From Sphingopyxis macrogoltabida (lineage in GTDB: Bacteria; Pseudomonadota; Alphaproteobacteria; Sphingomonadales; Sphingomonadaceae): a stretch of DNA of 64,000 nt. The position numbers were made by a program, and so were the translations under genes. The stretch covers positions 189,001 through 253,000 of the forward strand of contig NZ_CP012700.1 of the NCBI RefSeq assembly GCF_001307295.1, given 5' to 3'. The notes under the pieces were generated by a model. It saw only the letters and a list, made by a program, of their open reading frames with translations, had not been told where the DNA came from and ran no database searches. Below are positions 28,661-37,219 of this stretch, piece after piece (the first letter of the stretch is position 1; each line of letters opens with the position of its first letter).

Positions 28661-29104
28661 ATGCCCGCAACCCCTCGCTTTTCCTTGCCCCTGCTGGCGA
28701 TGGCGCAGGCGCAAAAGGAAGTTACTCACAATGAGGCGCTGACCTTGCTCGACGCGCTGGTCCATGCGGTGATCGAAGCCGGGCCGCAGGCCGACCCGCC
28801 GGCTACGCCGGTCGAGGGTTGCTGCTGGCTGGTCGGACCGGACGCTACGGCCGCGTGGGCGGGGAAGGAGGATGCGGTCGCGATCTGGACGTCGGGCGGC
28901 TGGCGATTCGTGCTGCCCCGCGCGGCGATGCAGGTGTCGCGTCTTGCCGATGGAGCATCGCTGCGGTTCGACGGCGAAAGCTGGATCGAGCCGCCGTCGA
29001 TCGCGGGCGCGGCGGGCGGGTCGACAATCGACTCAGAAGCCCGTAGCGTGCTCGCCGCACTGATTCTGCTGCTTGAGGCGCATGGTCTTCTGATTTCAGG
29101 CTGA
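28661..29104 (+). CDS. DUF2793 protein at the end of the GTA cluster
   Basis: The 147-residue product matches DUF2793: RFSLPLLAMAQAQKEVTHNEAL at the N-terminus, then GCCWLVG, AAWAGKEDAVAIWTSGGWRF and a C-terminal hydrophobic helix LAALILLLEAHGLL. It follows the tip gene by 12 bases, with AAAGGAA as ribosome site. Members of this family accompany alphaproteobacterial GTAs and phages and probably decorate the tail. The function is unproven. Confidence 0.85.
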   Translation: MPATPRFSLPLLAMAQAQKEVTHNEALTLLDALVHAVIEAGPQADPPATPVEGCCWLVGPDATAAWAGKEDAVAIWTSGGWRFVLPRAAMQVSRLADGASLRFDGESWIEPPSIAGAAGGSTIDSEARSVLAALILLLEAHGLLISG

Positions 29105-29233
29105 ATTTGCCTTTACTCGCATCAAAAGTGCGACTTTTTTACAACAGAATGGTGATTTGTTCGCTTGCGTGGAACCAAAGGCGCGGGTAGGACGTCTGGC
29201 GAGACGTATATCTCAATTGAAAGGGGAATTACT

Positions 29234-30343
29234 ATGAGGAAGCTTGCCGTCGCTGTGGCGTTGGCCTCCACTGCCCTGGCGTCGCCTGCTCTGGCGCGCG
29301 ACAACTCCTGGTATGTGGGTGTCGGTGGTGGTGCTATGATCGTCGAGGACATGGACCTTGACATCGGCGCTGTCGAAAATGCTGGCACGCTCGATCACCG
29401 GACCGGGTACGACTTCGAAGGCACTGTCGGTTATGACTTCGGCGGTTTCCGCGCGGAAGTCGAAGTCGGCTATCGCGAAGCCGATATCAAGGCCGGTACC
29501 TTCACCGTCGGGATCCCCAACGGGGTGCCCGGTGGCTCCTTCACCGGCAGCACTCCGCTGAACGGTGACTCGAATGCCCTGAGCTTCATGGTCAATGGTA
29601 TGCTCGACTTCGGCGACGATGACGGCATCCAGGGCTTCATCGGCGGTGGTGCCGGTGTGGCTCGCGTTTCGGTCGAGCCGGTTTTCGCCGGTAACTTCCT
29701 CGACGATTCGGACACCGGCTTCGCATGGCAGGCAATCGCCGGCGTTCGCGCGCCGCTGACCCGCAACATCGACGCCGGCCTGAAGTATCGTTTCTTCAAC
29801 GTCAACGGTGTCGACCTGGTCGACCAGCTTGGCCGCGACGTTTCGACGCGTTTCCGTTCGCACTCGCTGCTCGGCACGCTGACCTTCAACTTCGGTGGCG
29901 CTGAACCGGCTCCGGAGCCGGCACCCCCGCCGCCGCCGCCGCCGCCGCCTCCCCCGCCGCCCCCGCCGCCCCCGCCGCCGCCGGTGGTGTGTGCGCCCGG
30001 ACCGTACATCGTGTACTTCGACTGGGATCAGTCGAACATCACGCCGGAAGCGGCTTCGACGCTCGACAACGCGATCAGCGCCTACAACCAGGGCTGCACG
30101 GGTACGCAGGTCATGCTCGCCGGTCACGCCGACCGTTCGGGTTCGGCCAAGTACAACGTCGGTCTGTCGGAACGCCGCAACACGGCGGTTCGCAGCTACC
30201 TGACCGCACGCGGTATCTCGGACAGCTCGATCAGCGCTCAGGCGTTCGGCGAAACCCGTCCGGCCGTTGCGACCGCCGACGGCGTCCGCAACGACCAGAA
30301 CCGTCGCGTGGAAATCACTTACGGTCCGAACTCGGGCATGTAA
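29234..30343 (+). CDS. OmpA-family outer-membrane protein with proline-rich linker
   Basis: This 369-residue protein has a signal peptide ending ASPALA. An eight-stranded beta-barrel (NSWYVGVGGGAMIVEDMD ... LLGTLTFNFGG) follows, then a linker of PAPEP and about 20 consecutive prolines. The C-terminal peptidoglycan-binding OmpA domain contains YFDWDQSNIT, GHADRSGSA and NRRVEITY. It tethers the outer membrane to the cell wall. Codon use is less GC-extreme than in neighbours, as expected for an abundant protein. A strong terminator follows the stop. Confidence 0.95.
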   Translation: MRKLAVAVALASTALASPALARDNSWYVGVGGGAMIVEDMDLDIGAVENAGTLDHRTGYDFEGTVGYDFGGFRAEVEVGYREADIKAGTFTVGIPNGVPGGSFTGSTPLNGDSNALSFMVNGMLDFGDDDGIQGFIGGGAGVARVSVEPVFAGNFLDDSDTGFAWQAIAGVRAPLTRNIDAGLKYRFFNVNGVDLVDQLGRDVSTRFRSHSLLGTLTFNFGGAEPAPEPAPPPPPPPPPPPPPPPPPPPPVVCAPGPYIVYFDWDQSNITPEAASTLDNAISAYNQGCTGTQVMLAGHADRSGSAKYNVGLSERRNTAVRSYLTARGISDSSISAQAFGETRPAVATADGVRNDQNRRVEITYGPNSGM

Positions 30344-30383
30344 GACCGGTTTCCGCTCCCGACAGGGACTGGAAGACAAAGAG

Positions 30384-30414
30384 GGGCGGTACCGGAAGGT
30401 GCCGCCCTTTCTTT
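30384..30414 (+). terminator. Rho-independent terminator of the OmpA-family gene
   Basis: GGGCGGTACC pairs with GGTGCCGCCC around a GGAA loop, followed by TTTCTTT. It begins 41 bases after the stop codon. Confidence 0.85.
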
Positions 30415-30607
30415 ATGCGCGCCGCCGGTTTGGTATGGTGGAGGACCGAGGGCGCCGCGCTTTTTATTTGCGCTGTCGATAAAATGTTATACCATTACAA
30501 AGCGGGTCGCCGATTACCTGCAATGGATGCAGGGAACCGATCCGCAGCGCGGGGCTGGCGCGCGTCGATCTTGCCGAGCCGCCTCGCGCCCGAGAGGGAG
30601 AGAGACG

Positions 30608-31045
30608 ATGCGCCGACGTCGCAGTGCTTTTCATCGCAGTATCTTTCGCGCCGATCCCAATGGCGATCCCGATATCAACACGACGCCGCTGATCGACGTG
30701 ATGCTGGTAATGCTCGTGATGTTCATCATCACCATCCCGCCGCCGACGCACAGCGTCGATGTGATGCTGCCCACCGACGGGCGCGGAATTCCGGTCGGGG
30801 ACAAGAATAGCGTGACGATCGATACCGCCGACGTCATTCGCTGGAACGACGAGGCTGTCGACCTGGCGGAGCTGAGCGCGTTGGTGAAGCAGGCGGCCGA
30901 GCGCCCCGAGCCGGCGACGATCCTGTTCGCGCCCGATGCACGAGCCCGCTATCTTCGCGTCGATGAGGCGATCGGGGCGATCCGTCGCAATGGCGGCAGC
31001 AAGATCGCCTTTCCGGGGATCGACCAATATCGTGAGCTGATCTGA
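30608..31045 (+). CDS. exbD: ExbD-family biopolymer transport protein
   Basis: The 145-residue inner-membrane protein has one N-terminal transmembrane helix preceded by DINTTPLIDVMLVMLVMF, whose Asp is the proton-pathway residue of ExbD. A periplasmic domain with VDVMLPTDG and IRRNGGSKIAFPGI follows. With ExbB and TonB it powers outer-membrane receptors. The start at 30608 has GGGAGAGAG upstream; the frame extends 27 codons further up without family similarity. No exbB or tonB is next to it, so it must pair with genes elsewhere. Confidence 0.88.
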   Translation: MRRRRSAFHRSIFRADPNGDPDINTTPLIDVMLVMLVMFIITIPPPTHSVDVMLPTDGRGIPVGDKNSVTIDTADVIRWNDEAVDLAELSALVKQAAERPEPATILFAPDARARYLRVDEAIGAIRRNGGSKIAFPGIDQYRELI

Positions 31046-31090
31046 TCCGATATTACCCCGCCGCCGCCGCGGCGGCGGGAAGCCGATCCG

Positions 31091-31627
31091 TCAGCCGGCG
31101 GGGGCAGTTCCGGGGCGCAGATAGGCCATCATATAACTGACATAGTCGGCCTTGCCGAGCGGCACGCCCATGTGGCGAAGGATGCCGTAGGCGGCGACAA
31201 GGTGGAAGTAATATTGCGGCTGGGCCCAGTCGCGCACGTAAGTGGCGGCGGTCATGTCGAACGCCATGCCGTTCGGCAGATCGAAGCCGACTGCACGGTC
31301 GGGATCGCCATCGAGCGCCGCGCGGTCGATGGTTTCGAGCCATGCCAGCGTCGCAGCGATCTGTGCCTGCAAGCCCGCGAAGTCGGTGGCGTCCTCGTCG
31401 AGTAGGGGAGCGCCGCCCGCGCCGAGCCGCGTCGCCGCCTGGATCGCCTGTCCGCACGAAAAGCGCACTTGCGAGGCGAGCGGGAACATGTCGGGCGCGA
31501 GGCGTGCGGCGATGAATTGCAGCTCGCCGATATCATTGTCGCGGCCCCATGCCAGCGCCTTGCCGAGCTGGCCCGACAGAGCCTTCAATCCGTTGATATA
31601 GGCGGGGACGGTAAGGTCGTAGAGCAT
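31091..31627 (-). CDS. DUF1993 family protein
   Basis: The 178-residue cytoplasmic protein has the DUF1993 pattern: YDLTVPAYINGLKALSGQL, PLASQVRFSCGQAIQA and a final YYFHLVAAYGILRHMGVPLGK. The fold resembles DinB-like four-helix bundles, but the usual three-His metal site is not evident. The function is unknown. The frame is open far upstream; the start at 31627 is chosen because the family begins with this MLYDLTVPAY sequence. It lies 38 bases downstream of the ABC transporter stop and may be co-transcribed with it. Confidence 0.85.
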   Translation of the reverse strand: MLYDLTVPAYINGLKALSGQLGKALAWGRDNDIGELQFIAARLAPDMFPLASQVRFSCGQAIQAATRLGAGGAPLLDEDATDFAGLQAQIAATLAWLETIDRAALDGDPDRAVGFDLPNGMAFDMTAATYVRDWAQPQYYFHLVAAYGILRHMGVPLGKADYVSYMMAYLRPGTAPAG

Positions 31628-31665
31628 GGCAAGGCGGTCCTTTGAAGGGTGGCGGCAGGTCGGTT

Positions 31666-33477
31666 CTAGGCGGCGGCCAGATTGTCCTGGAACTGCAGCC
31701 GGGCAAGGCGGGCATAGAGGCCGTCGGCGGCGACGAGATCGTCGTGGCGGCCTTCCTCGACGATGCGCCCGTCGTCCATCACGACGATACGATCGGCGGC
31801 GCGAACGGTCGCGAGCCGGTGCGCGATGACGATTGTCGTGCGGTCGTGCATCAGCGTTTCGAGCGCATCCTGCACGAGCTTTTCGGATTCGGCGTCGAGT
31901 GCCGAGGTCGCTTCGTCGAGCAGCAGGAGCGGCGCACGGCGGAGCAGCGCGCGGGCGATCGCCACCCGCTGGCGCTGGCCGCCCGACAGCCGCGCGCCGC
32001 CTTCGCCCATGAAGGTATCGAGACCCTGCGGCAGCTTGCGGAGGAACTCCTCGGCATTGGCGGCGCGCGCGGCATCCCACAGTTCCTCGTCGGTCGCGGC
32101 CCAATTGCCGTAGCGCAGATTGTCGCGCGCCGACGCAGCGAAGATCACCGTTTCCTGCGGGACCATCGCGATGCGGGCGCGGATGTCGGCGGGGTCGGCA
32201 TCGACCAGCGGCACACCGTCGAGCAGCACCTCGCCCCCCTGCGGATCGTAGAAGCGCTCGGCCAGCTGGAAGAGCGTCGACTTGCCGGCGCCGGACGGAC
32301 CGACGATCGCTACCGTCTCGCGCGGATGGATCGCGAGGCTGAAACCATGCAGCGCCGGGGCGTCGGGGCGCGTCGGATAATGGAATTCGACATTCCTATA
32401 TTCGAGCGTGCCGATCATCGGATCGGGAAAGCGCTGCGGCTTCGCGGGCGCGGCGATGCTGGGTTCGGCATTCAACAATTCGCTGAGCCGCTCGGCGGCG
32501 CCCGCGGCGCGGAGCAGGTCGCCATAGACTTCGGTCAGCGCGCCGAACGCGCCGGCAACAAGGCCGCCGGTGAGGACGAAGGCGGCGATCGTGCCGCCGG
32601 TGATCGTGCCTTCGGCAACGCCCACGGCGCCGTACCAGAGCAGGGTGGTGATCGCGCCGAACAGCAGTCCGATGACGATCGCGGTCATCGTCGCGCGCAG
32701 GCGGATGCGGCGCTTGGCGGTCGCGAAATTCGCCTCGACCGCGGTGGCGAAGCGCGTCGCCTCGCGGTCCTGCTGGCCGAACGCCTGGACGATCTTCATC
32801 GCGCCGAGCTGTTCGGCGGTGGTCGCGCCGATGTCGGCGACGCGATCCTGGCTCGACCGCGAGACATTCTGGAGCTTTCGCCCGAGCAGTACGATCGGCA
32901 TGATGATCACCGGGATGCCGAGCAAGATGCCGCCGGTCAGCTTTGGCGAGAGCGAGAAGAGATAGGCGATGCCGCCGATCCCCATCACGACGTTGCGGAG
33001 CGCAACCGAGACGGTGGTGCCGACGGTCTGTTCGATGATCGAGGTGTCCGACGTCATGCGCGAGGCGATTTCCGACGGACGGTTTTCCTCGAAAAAGCCC
33101 GGTGCTAGGCGGAGCAGATTCTGCTGTACTCCCCGGCGGATGTCGGCGACGGTGCGTTCACCGAGCCAGCTGACGAAATAGAAGCGCAGCGCGGTGGCGA
33201 TCGCGAGCAGCAGCACGATGACATAGAAGAAGCGGAAATGCGGGCTGACATCGCCGCCGCCGGCGACGAAGCCGCTGTCGATCATTTCCTTGAACTGATA
33301 CGGGATCGCCAGCGTCGCGATGGCGGCGACGCCGAGCGCGATCACCGCGATCAGGAGCTGTAACGGGTAACGGCTGGCATAGTGCCAGACCATGCGCAGG
33401 CTGCCGAGCTTGCGCGGGCGCTTGTCCTGCATTTCGCCCGGAACGGGCGGGGCGGGCTGGTCTGATGATGTCGCCAT
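31666..33477 (-). CDS. ABC exporter, fused membrane and ATPase domains (MsbA/ABCB type)
   Basis: The 603-residue half-transporter has six predicted transmembrane helices (about 45-330) and a C-terminal nucleotide-binding domain. Walker A is GPSGAGKS (about 390-397), the Q-loop VPQET, the signature LSGGQRQR (about 496), Walker B LLLLDEATSALD and the H-loop IAHRLATV. It works as a homodimer exporting lipids, drugs or peptides; the substrate is not evident. The start at 33477 (MATSSDQ) is preferred over 33513. It is divergent from the PHB depolymerase gene. Confidence 0.92.
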   Translation of the reverse strand: MATSSDQPAPPVPGEMQDKRPRKLGSLRMVWHYASRYPLQLLIAVIALGVAAIATLAIPYQFKEMIDSGFVAGGGDVSPHFRFFYVIVLLLAIATALRFYFVSWLGERTVADIRRGVQQNLLRLAPGFFEENRPSEIASRMTSDTSIIEQTVGTTVSVALRNVVMGIGGIAYLFSLSPKLTGGILLGIPVIIMPIVLLGRKLQNVSRSSQDRVADIGATTAEQLGAMKIVQAFGQQDREATRFATAVEANFATAKRRIRLRATMTAIVIGLLFGAITTLLWYGAVGVAEGTITGGTIAAFVLTGGLVAGAFGALTEVYGDLLRAAGAAERLSELLNAEPSIAAPAKPQRFPDPMIGTLEYRNVEFHYPTRPDAPALHGFSLAIHPRETVAIVGPSGAGKSTLFQLAERFYDPQGGEVLLDGVPLVDADPADIRARIAMVPQETVIFAASARDNLRYGNWAATDEELWDAARAANAEEFLRKLPQGLDTFMGEGGARLSGGQRQRVAIARALLRRAPLLLLDEATSALDAESEKLVQDALETLMHDRTTIVIAHRLATVRAADRIVVMDDGRIVEEGRHDDLVAADGLYARLARLQFQDNLAAA

Positions 33478-33843
33478 TGCGCACGCCCTAGCAGCGGTGG
33501 CGGCCGCGCTCAACGCCGCAGAATGATGCGCCGCTTCAAGCGCTTTGAAGGGGAGCGCGATGATCGCCCGCTCCCCCGCCCATCAGCGGTTGTCCGGCTG
33601 AGCCGGCACCACCGACCGCCGGGGTCGGCAGGGACGCAAATCCTGAAGTCGCAAGGATCCGCCGGTTGCTCGCAATGCGGGACAGAATCGCACCGAAGGC
33701 GCAGGACGCGCCGTGGGCATGATAGGAGCAATCCTCGCCTGCAAATGATTTTGATGCATTGCACAATGAAATGGATAGCCTAGACTGGCCTAACAAACGG
33801 CGCCCGCCAGAGAGCGCCGGGGCTGCGCAAGGAACGAACATCT
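33478..33843. other. 366-bp intergenic region between divergent ABC exporter and PHB depolymerase
   Basis: No gene is supported. The region carries a hairpin GGGGAGCG...CGCTCCCC (about 33549-33574), a stem ACCGACC-GCCG-GGTCGG (33611-33628), and GGGACGCAAATCC with a later GCCGGTTGC (33631-33668), loosely like part of a GEMM-type motif. A possible promoter before the depolymerase is TTGCAC-N16-TAGACT near 33760-33790. Confidence 0.4.
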
Positions 33844-35061
33844 ATGCTGTATCACGCGTTTGAAATGCAGAAGAGCTGGCTTGCCGGGGCAAGCGCACTG
33901 GCGACCGCTGGCGCGCAGGTCATGCAACACCCCGCGAATCCGCTTGGCTATTTCAGCGGCAGTCCGATGTTTGCGTCCGCGCTCGAAGTCTTTGCCCACG
34001 CCGCCGCGCCGCGCGGCAAGCCGGGGTTCGACCTTTACGAAACGACGGTCGAGGGCGAACCGGTGCGCGTCACCGAAGTCGTCGAGGCGCGCAAGCCCTT
34101 CGGCCAGCTCAAGCATTTCAAGCACAAGGGCGCCAAGGACGCGCCCAAGCTGCTGATCGTCGCGCCGATGTCGGGCCATTATGCGACGCTGCTGCGCGGC
34201 ACTGTCGAGCGCATGCTGCCCGGCCATGACGTGTGGATCACCGACTGGCGCGACGCACGCAATGCGCCGCTGGAAGCGGGCAAGTTCGACCTCGACGATT
34301 ATATCGATTATCTGATCTCGTGGCTCGAGCATATCGGGCCGGGCGCGCATATGCTGGCGGTGTGCCAGCCGTCGGTGCCCAGCCTTGCGGCAGCGGCCGT
34401 CATGGCGGCGAACAAGCACAAGTGCCGGCCGAAAACGCTGACGATGATGGGCGGGCCGATCGACACGCGCAAGGCACCGACCGCGGTCAACGAACATGCG
34501 ACGACGCGGCCCTATGCGTGGTTCCAGGAAAATGTCATCGCGACCGTCCCCGCTTATTATCCGGGGGCCGGGCGCCGCGTCTATCCGGGCTTCCTGCAAC
34601 TGGCGGGCTTCATGTCGATGAACCTCGGCAATCATATGATGAGCCATTGGGAGATGTTCAAACATCTGGTCGACGGCGATGGCGAAAGTGCCGACAAAAC
34701 CAAGGAATTTTACGACGAATATCGGTCGGTGTGCGACATGACCGCCGAATTCTACCTGCAGACCGTCGATGTCGTGTTCCAGCGTCACCTGCTGCCGAAG
34801 GGCGAGATGCTGCATCGCGGCCAGCCGGTCGATATCGGTGCGATCGAGGATATTGCGATCCTCGCGATCGAGGGCGAGCGCGACGATATTTCGGGGATCG
34901 GCCAGACCAAGGCGGCGCTGACCCTCGCCAAGGCGTTGCCGGCCGACAAGAAGAAATATCTGATGGCGAAGGCGGTCGGCCATTATGGCATCTTCAACGG
35001 CCGCAAATGGCGCGAGGAGATTGCGCCGGTGGTCGAGCAGTGGATTCGCAGCAACGGGTGA
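33844..35061 (+). CDS. phaZ: Intracellular polyhydroxyalkanoate (PHB) depolymerase
   Basis: This 405-residue alpha/beta hydrolase mobilises stored PHB granules in the cytoplasm. The nucleophile is cysteine, C174 in VCQPSVP, the PhaZ1-type box that replaces the usual serine. The acid lies in EGERDDISGIGQ and the His in VGHYGIFNG. MLYHAFEMQKSW is the typical N-terminus. The gene ends just before family-A repeat copy 3. No PHA synthase or phasin gene is in the window. Confidence 0.93.
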   Translation: MLYHAFEMQKSWLAGASALATAGAQVMQHPANPLGYFSGSPMFASALEVFAHAAAPRGKPGFDLYETTVEGEPVRVTEVVEARKPFGQLKHFKHKGAKDAPKLLIVAPMSGHYATLLRGTVERMLPGHDVWITDWRDARNAPLEAGKFDLDDYIDYLISWLEHIGPGAHMLAVCQPSVPSLAAAAVMAANKHKCRPKTLTMMGGPIDTRKAPTAVNEHATTRPYAWFQENVIATVPAYYPGAGRRVYPGFLQLAGFMSMNLGNHMMSHWEMFKHLVDGDGESADKTKEFYDEYRSVCDMTAEFYLQTVDVVFQRHLLPKGEMLHRGQPVDIGAIEDIAILAIEGERDDISGIGQTKAALTLAKALPADKKKYLMAKAVGHYGIFNGRKWREEIAPVVEQWIRSNG

Positions 35062-35072
35062 CGTCGGTTTCC

Positions 35073-35218
35073 GGCCGGTTTTTGCCGTTTGGGCCAACCT
35101 TACCCGTTCGCATCGAGCGAAGTCGAGATGCCCCTCAGGCTGGGCGTAAGGCCGACGGGTGTCTCGACTTCGCTCGACACGAACGGAAATAACGGACGGT
35201 CAGGAATCCACCCCAAAG
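35073..35218. repeat. Palindromic repeat family A, copy 3
   Basis: The block is an almost exact reverse complement of 2506-2651, including flanks outside the hairpin (TTTTTGCCGTTTGGGCCAACC and the GGAATCCACCCC end). It sits between the converging phaZ and DUF1232 genes, the same type of location as copy 1. Confidence 0.88.
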
Positions 35219-35246
35219 TCGACGTTTCCGCATTACAACTGGGCCG

Positions 35247-35642
35247 CTAATGCCAGGGCGAGGTCCGCACGCTCCAGTAGACTATGTAAAGAAGTGCAGC
35301 CCACAGCAGCAGGATGAAGGCCATGCCCGCGCGGCTCGACGGGCGCTCTCTCGCGACCTCGGCGGCGGCGTGCAGTTCGGCCCATAGCGGGTCGGGAATC
35401 AGGCGGCGGACGAGCCAGAGCCCGAGCGGGACGATGATGAGGTCATCGAGCCACCCGAGCACCGGAATGAAATCGGGAATCAGGTCGATCGGCGAGAGCG
35501 CATAGGCCGCGACCGCGACCGCGAGGAGGCGCGCCGACCATGGCACGCGCGGATCGCGCGCGGCAAGCCAGGCAGCATGCGCTTCGACCGCGAGCCGGTG
35601 GCCCAATTCGCCGATGCGTTCGGAAAGGGATTTGCCGGTCAT
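35247..35642 (-). CDS. DUF1232 (YkvA-like) membrane protein
   Basis: The 131-residue protein contains the DUF1232 core: ARLLAVAVAAYALSPIDLIP followed by DFIPVLGWLDDLII. A C-terminal transmembrane helix follows (GMAFILLLWAALLYIVYW). The function is unknown; members are small inner-membrane proteins. It converges with phaZ and is divergent from the epimerase gene with only a 24-bp spacer. Confidence 0.88.
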   Translation of the reverse strand: MTGKSLSERIGELGHRLAVEAHAAWLAARDPRVPWSARLLAVAVAAYALSPIDLIPDFIPVLGWLDDLIIVPLGLWLVRRLIPDPLWAELHAAAEVARERPSSRAGMAFILLLWAALLYIVYWSVRTSPWH

Positions 35643-35666
35643 CGCGATCTACACTAGCCTTCCTGC

Positions 35667-36659
35667 ATGGCTATCCAACTGAAAAGCGCGCGTGTCGAAC
35701 GCTGGCCCGTCGCGGGCTCCTTCGTCATCAGCCGTGGCGCGAAGACGCATGTCGATGTCATCGTTGCCGAGGTCGAAGGTGACGGTGCTGCCGGGCGCGG
35801 CGAGGGCACTCCGGTCTATTATCTCGGAGAGGACGCCGCGCTATGCCGCGACCAGTTGCTGCGCGCCGCGCCGCACATCGCCGACCTGGGCGCCGCAGAA
35901 GCGCGGGCGGCGATACAGGAAATCATGGGGCCGGGGGCGGCGCGTAACGCGCTCGACTGCGCGCTCTGGGATCTCGAAGCGCGCCAGCGCGGCCTGCGGC
36001 TCTGGCAATTGGCCGGGTGCGACGGTGCGCCGACCGCGCGCGTCACTGCTTATACCGTCTCGCTCGGCACGCCCGGCGCGATGGCCGAGCAGGCCGCGAC
36101 GGCCGAGGCTGACGGTTATCGCCTGCTGAAGATCAAGCTGACCGGCGAGGACGACCGTTTGCGCGTCACGGCGGTGCGCAAGGGCGCGCCCGGGGCGCGG
36201 CTGATCGTTGACGCCAATGAAAGCTGGGGTGGGATCGACATATTGAGCGAGGCCGAAGCGCTTGCCGACATGGGGGTCGAGATGATCGAGCAACCGGTGC
36301 CGGTCGGCGCCGATGCATTGCTCGATCCGATTTATGCGCCGGTGCCGTTCGTCGCCGACGAAAGCTGTCAGACCATAGCCGACGTGGCGCGGATCGGCAC
36401 CTTTTACGACGGGGTGAACATCAAGCTCGACAAGGCGGGCGGGCTGACCGAAGGGCTGCGGCTTGCCGATGCGGCGGATGCTGCCGGCCTGTCGATTATG
36501 GTCGGGTGCATGTTGTGCACCAGCCTTGCGATCGCCCCCGCCTTTGTGCTGGCGCAGCGCGCGCGCTGGGTCGATCTCGACGGGCCGGCGCTGCTGGCAC
36601 GCGATCGCGAGGGCGGTTTCGAGTTTCGTGAAGGGCTGATCGGGCCGCCGGTGCTGTAA
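35667..36659 (+). CDS. Dipeptide epimerase, enolase superfamily (L-Ala-D/L-Glu type)
   Basis: This 330-residue enzyme likely epimerises L-Ala-D-Glu from recycled murein. Catalytic features are K155 and K157 in LLKIKLTG, metal ligands D182 (VDANESW), E208 (IEQP) and D231 (ADES), and the second acid/base K256 in NIKLDKAGG. The C-terminal VGCMLCTSLAIAPAF fits the muconate-lactonizing subgroup used by dipeptide epimerases. Exact dipeptide preference is not certain. A bidirectional hairpin follows the stop. Confidence 0.88.
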   Translation: MAIQLKSARVERWPVAGSFVISRGAKTHVDVIVAEVEGDGAAGRGEGTPVYYLGEDAALCRDQLLRAAPHIADLGAAEARAAIQEIMGPGAARNALDCALWDLEARQRGLRLWQLAGCDGAPTARVTAYTVSLGTPGAMAEQAATAEADGYRLLKIKLTGEDDRLRVTAVRKGAPGARLIVDANESWGGIDILSEAEALADMGVEMIEQPVPVGADALLDPIYAPVPFVADESCQTIADVARIGTFYDGVNIKLDKAGGLTEGLRLADAADAAGLSIMVGCMLCTSLAIAPAFVLAQRARWVDLDGPALLARDREGGFEFREGLIGPPVL

Positions 36660-36660
36660 C

Positions 36661-36690
36661 CGCCCCCGCGCGAGGCGGGGGCGAGATATT
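36661..36690. terminator. Bidirectional terminator between epimerase and PNPOx-like genes
   Basis: A perfect nine-base stem CGCCCCCGC / GCGGGGGCG with a five-base loop (36661-36683) is followed by AGATATTTT on the plus strand. It lies between two converging genes. Confidence 0.75.
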
Positions 36691-37155
36691 TTACAGCGCC
36701 ACCTCGGCGTGCTCGCCAAGATCGCCTTCCTTCATTGTCATCCCGGTCGCGAGCTTGAACATGCCCTTGATCCCGGGGTCGGCGGTCCAGATTTCCGCGT
36801 CTTCGAGGTCGAAGCGCAAGAGGACAAGCTTGGGATCGTTCTTGCCGCCTTCGTACCAGGCCGCGATGCCGTTGTTCCACAGCCGGTCGAGCACGGCGCG
36901 ATCGGTTTCGTGGCGCAGCGTCCCCGAAATGCAGGCGAAAAGATCATGGCCCTTCGAAGCGAACTGCGCCATCGCCGGGCCGCCGCCGGCAAGCCGGTTG
37001 TCGGTTGCAGTGAAGAACCAGAAGGCGCTGTTCGCATCCTTGTCGAGCTGCGCATTCATCGGAATGTGATGCGCGCGCTCGCCGGTCATGCCGACCATGA
37101 CATAGGGGCTGTCGGCCAGCGCCTTCCAGAAAGTCTGCTTGATATCGTCGCTCAT
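36691..37155 (-). CDS. Pyridoxamine-phosphate-oxidase-fold protein (general stress protein 26-like)
   Basis: The 154-residue split-barrel flavin-binding protein has SPYVMVGMTGERAHHIPMNAQL, FWFFTATDNRLA and RLWNNGIAAWYEGGKNDPKLVLLRFD, typical of the general stress FMN-binding family. It may bind FMN or F420; the substrate is unknown. It lies downstream of the VOC gene on the same strand, 64 bases apart, so it may belong to the same SoxR-controlled transcript. Confidence 0.85.
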   Translation of the reverse strand: MSDDIKQTFWKALADSPYVMVGMTGERAHHIPMNAQLDKDANSAFWFFTATDNRLAGGGPAMAQFASKGHDLFACISGTLRHETDRAVLDRLWNNGIAAWYEGGKNDPKLVLLRFDLEDAEIWTADPGIKGMFKLATGMTMKEGDLGEHAEVAL

Positions 37156-37219
37156 CGAAAGGCTCCTTCATATCCCCCGATGGACGATCAACGCGGCAGG
37201 CGGCCGGTTGTTGCCCGGC

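Noticed and set aside
12043..29104. Active integrated prophage
   Set aside because: No integrase, att repeats, replication, repressor or lysis genes lie in or next to the cluster, and gene order follows type-I GTAs.
31642..33108. 488-codon plus-strand frame opposite the ABC exporter
   Set aside because: The exporter has every ABC motif on the minus strand; the plus frame is rich in Arg, Gly and Asp and shows no domain.
33631..33668. c-di-GMP (GEMM) riboswitch call
   Set aside because: Only one half of the consensus is loosely matched, so it is not listed as a feature.
34233..35192. 319-codon frame overlapping the PHB depolymerase
   Set aside because: It is an out-of-frame shadow of phaZ with low-complexity Arg/Asp composition and no family features.
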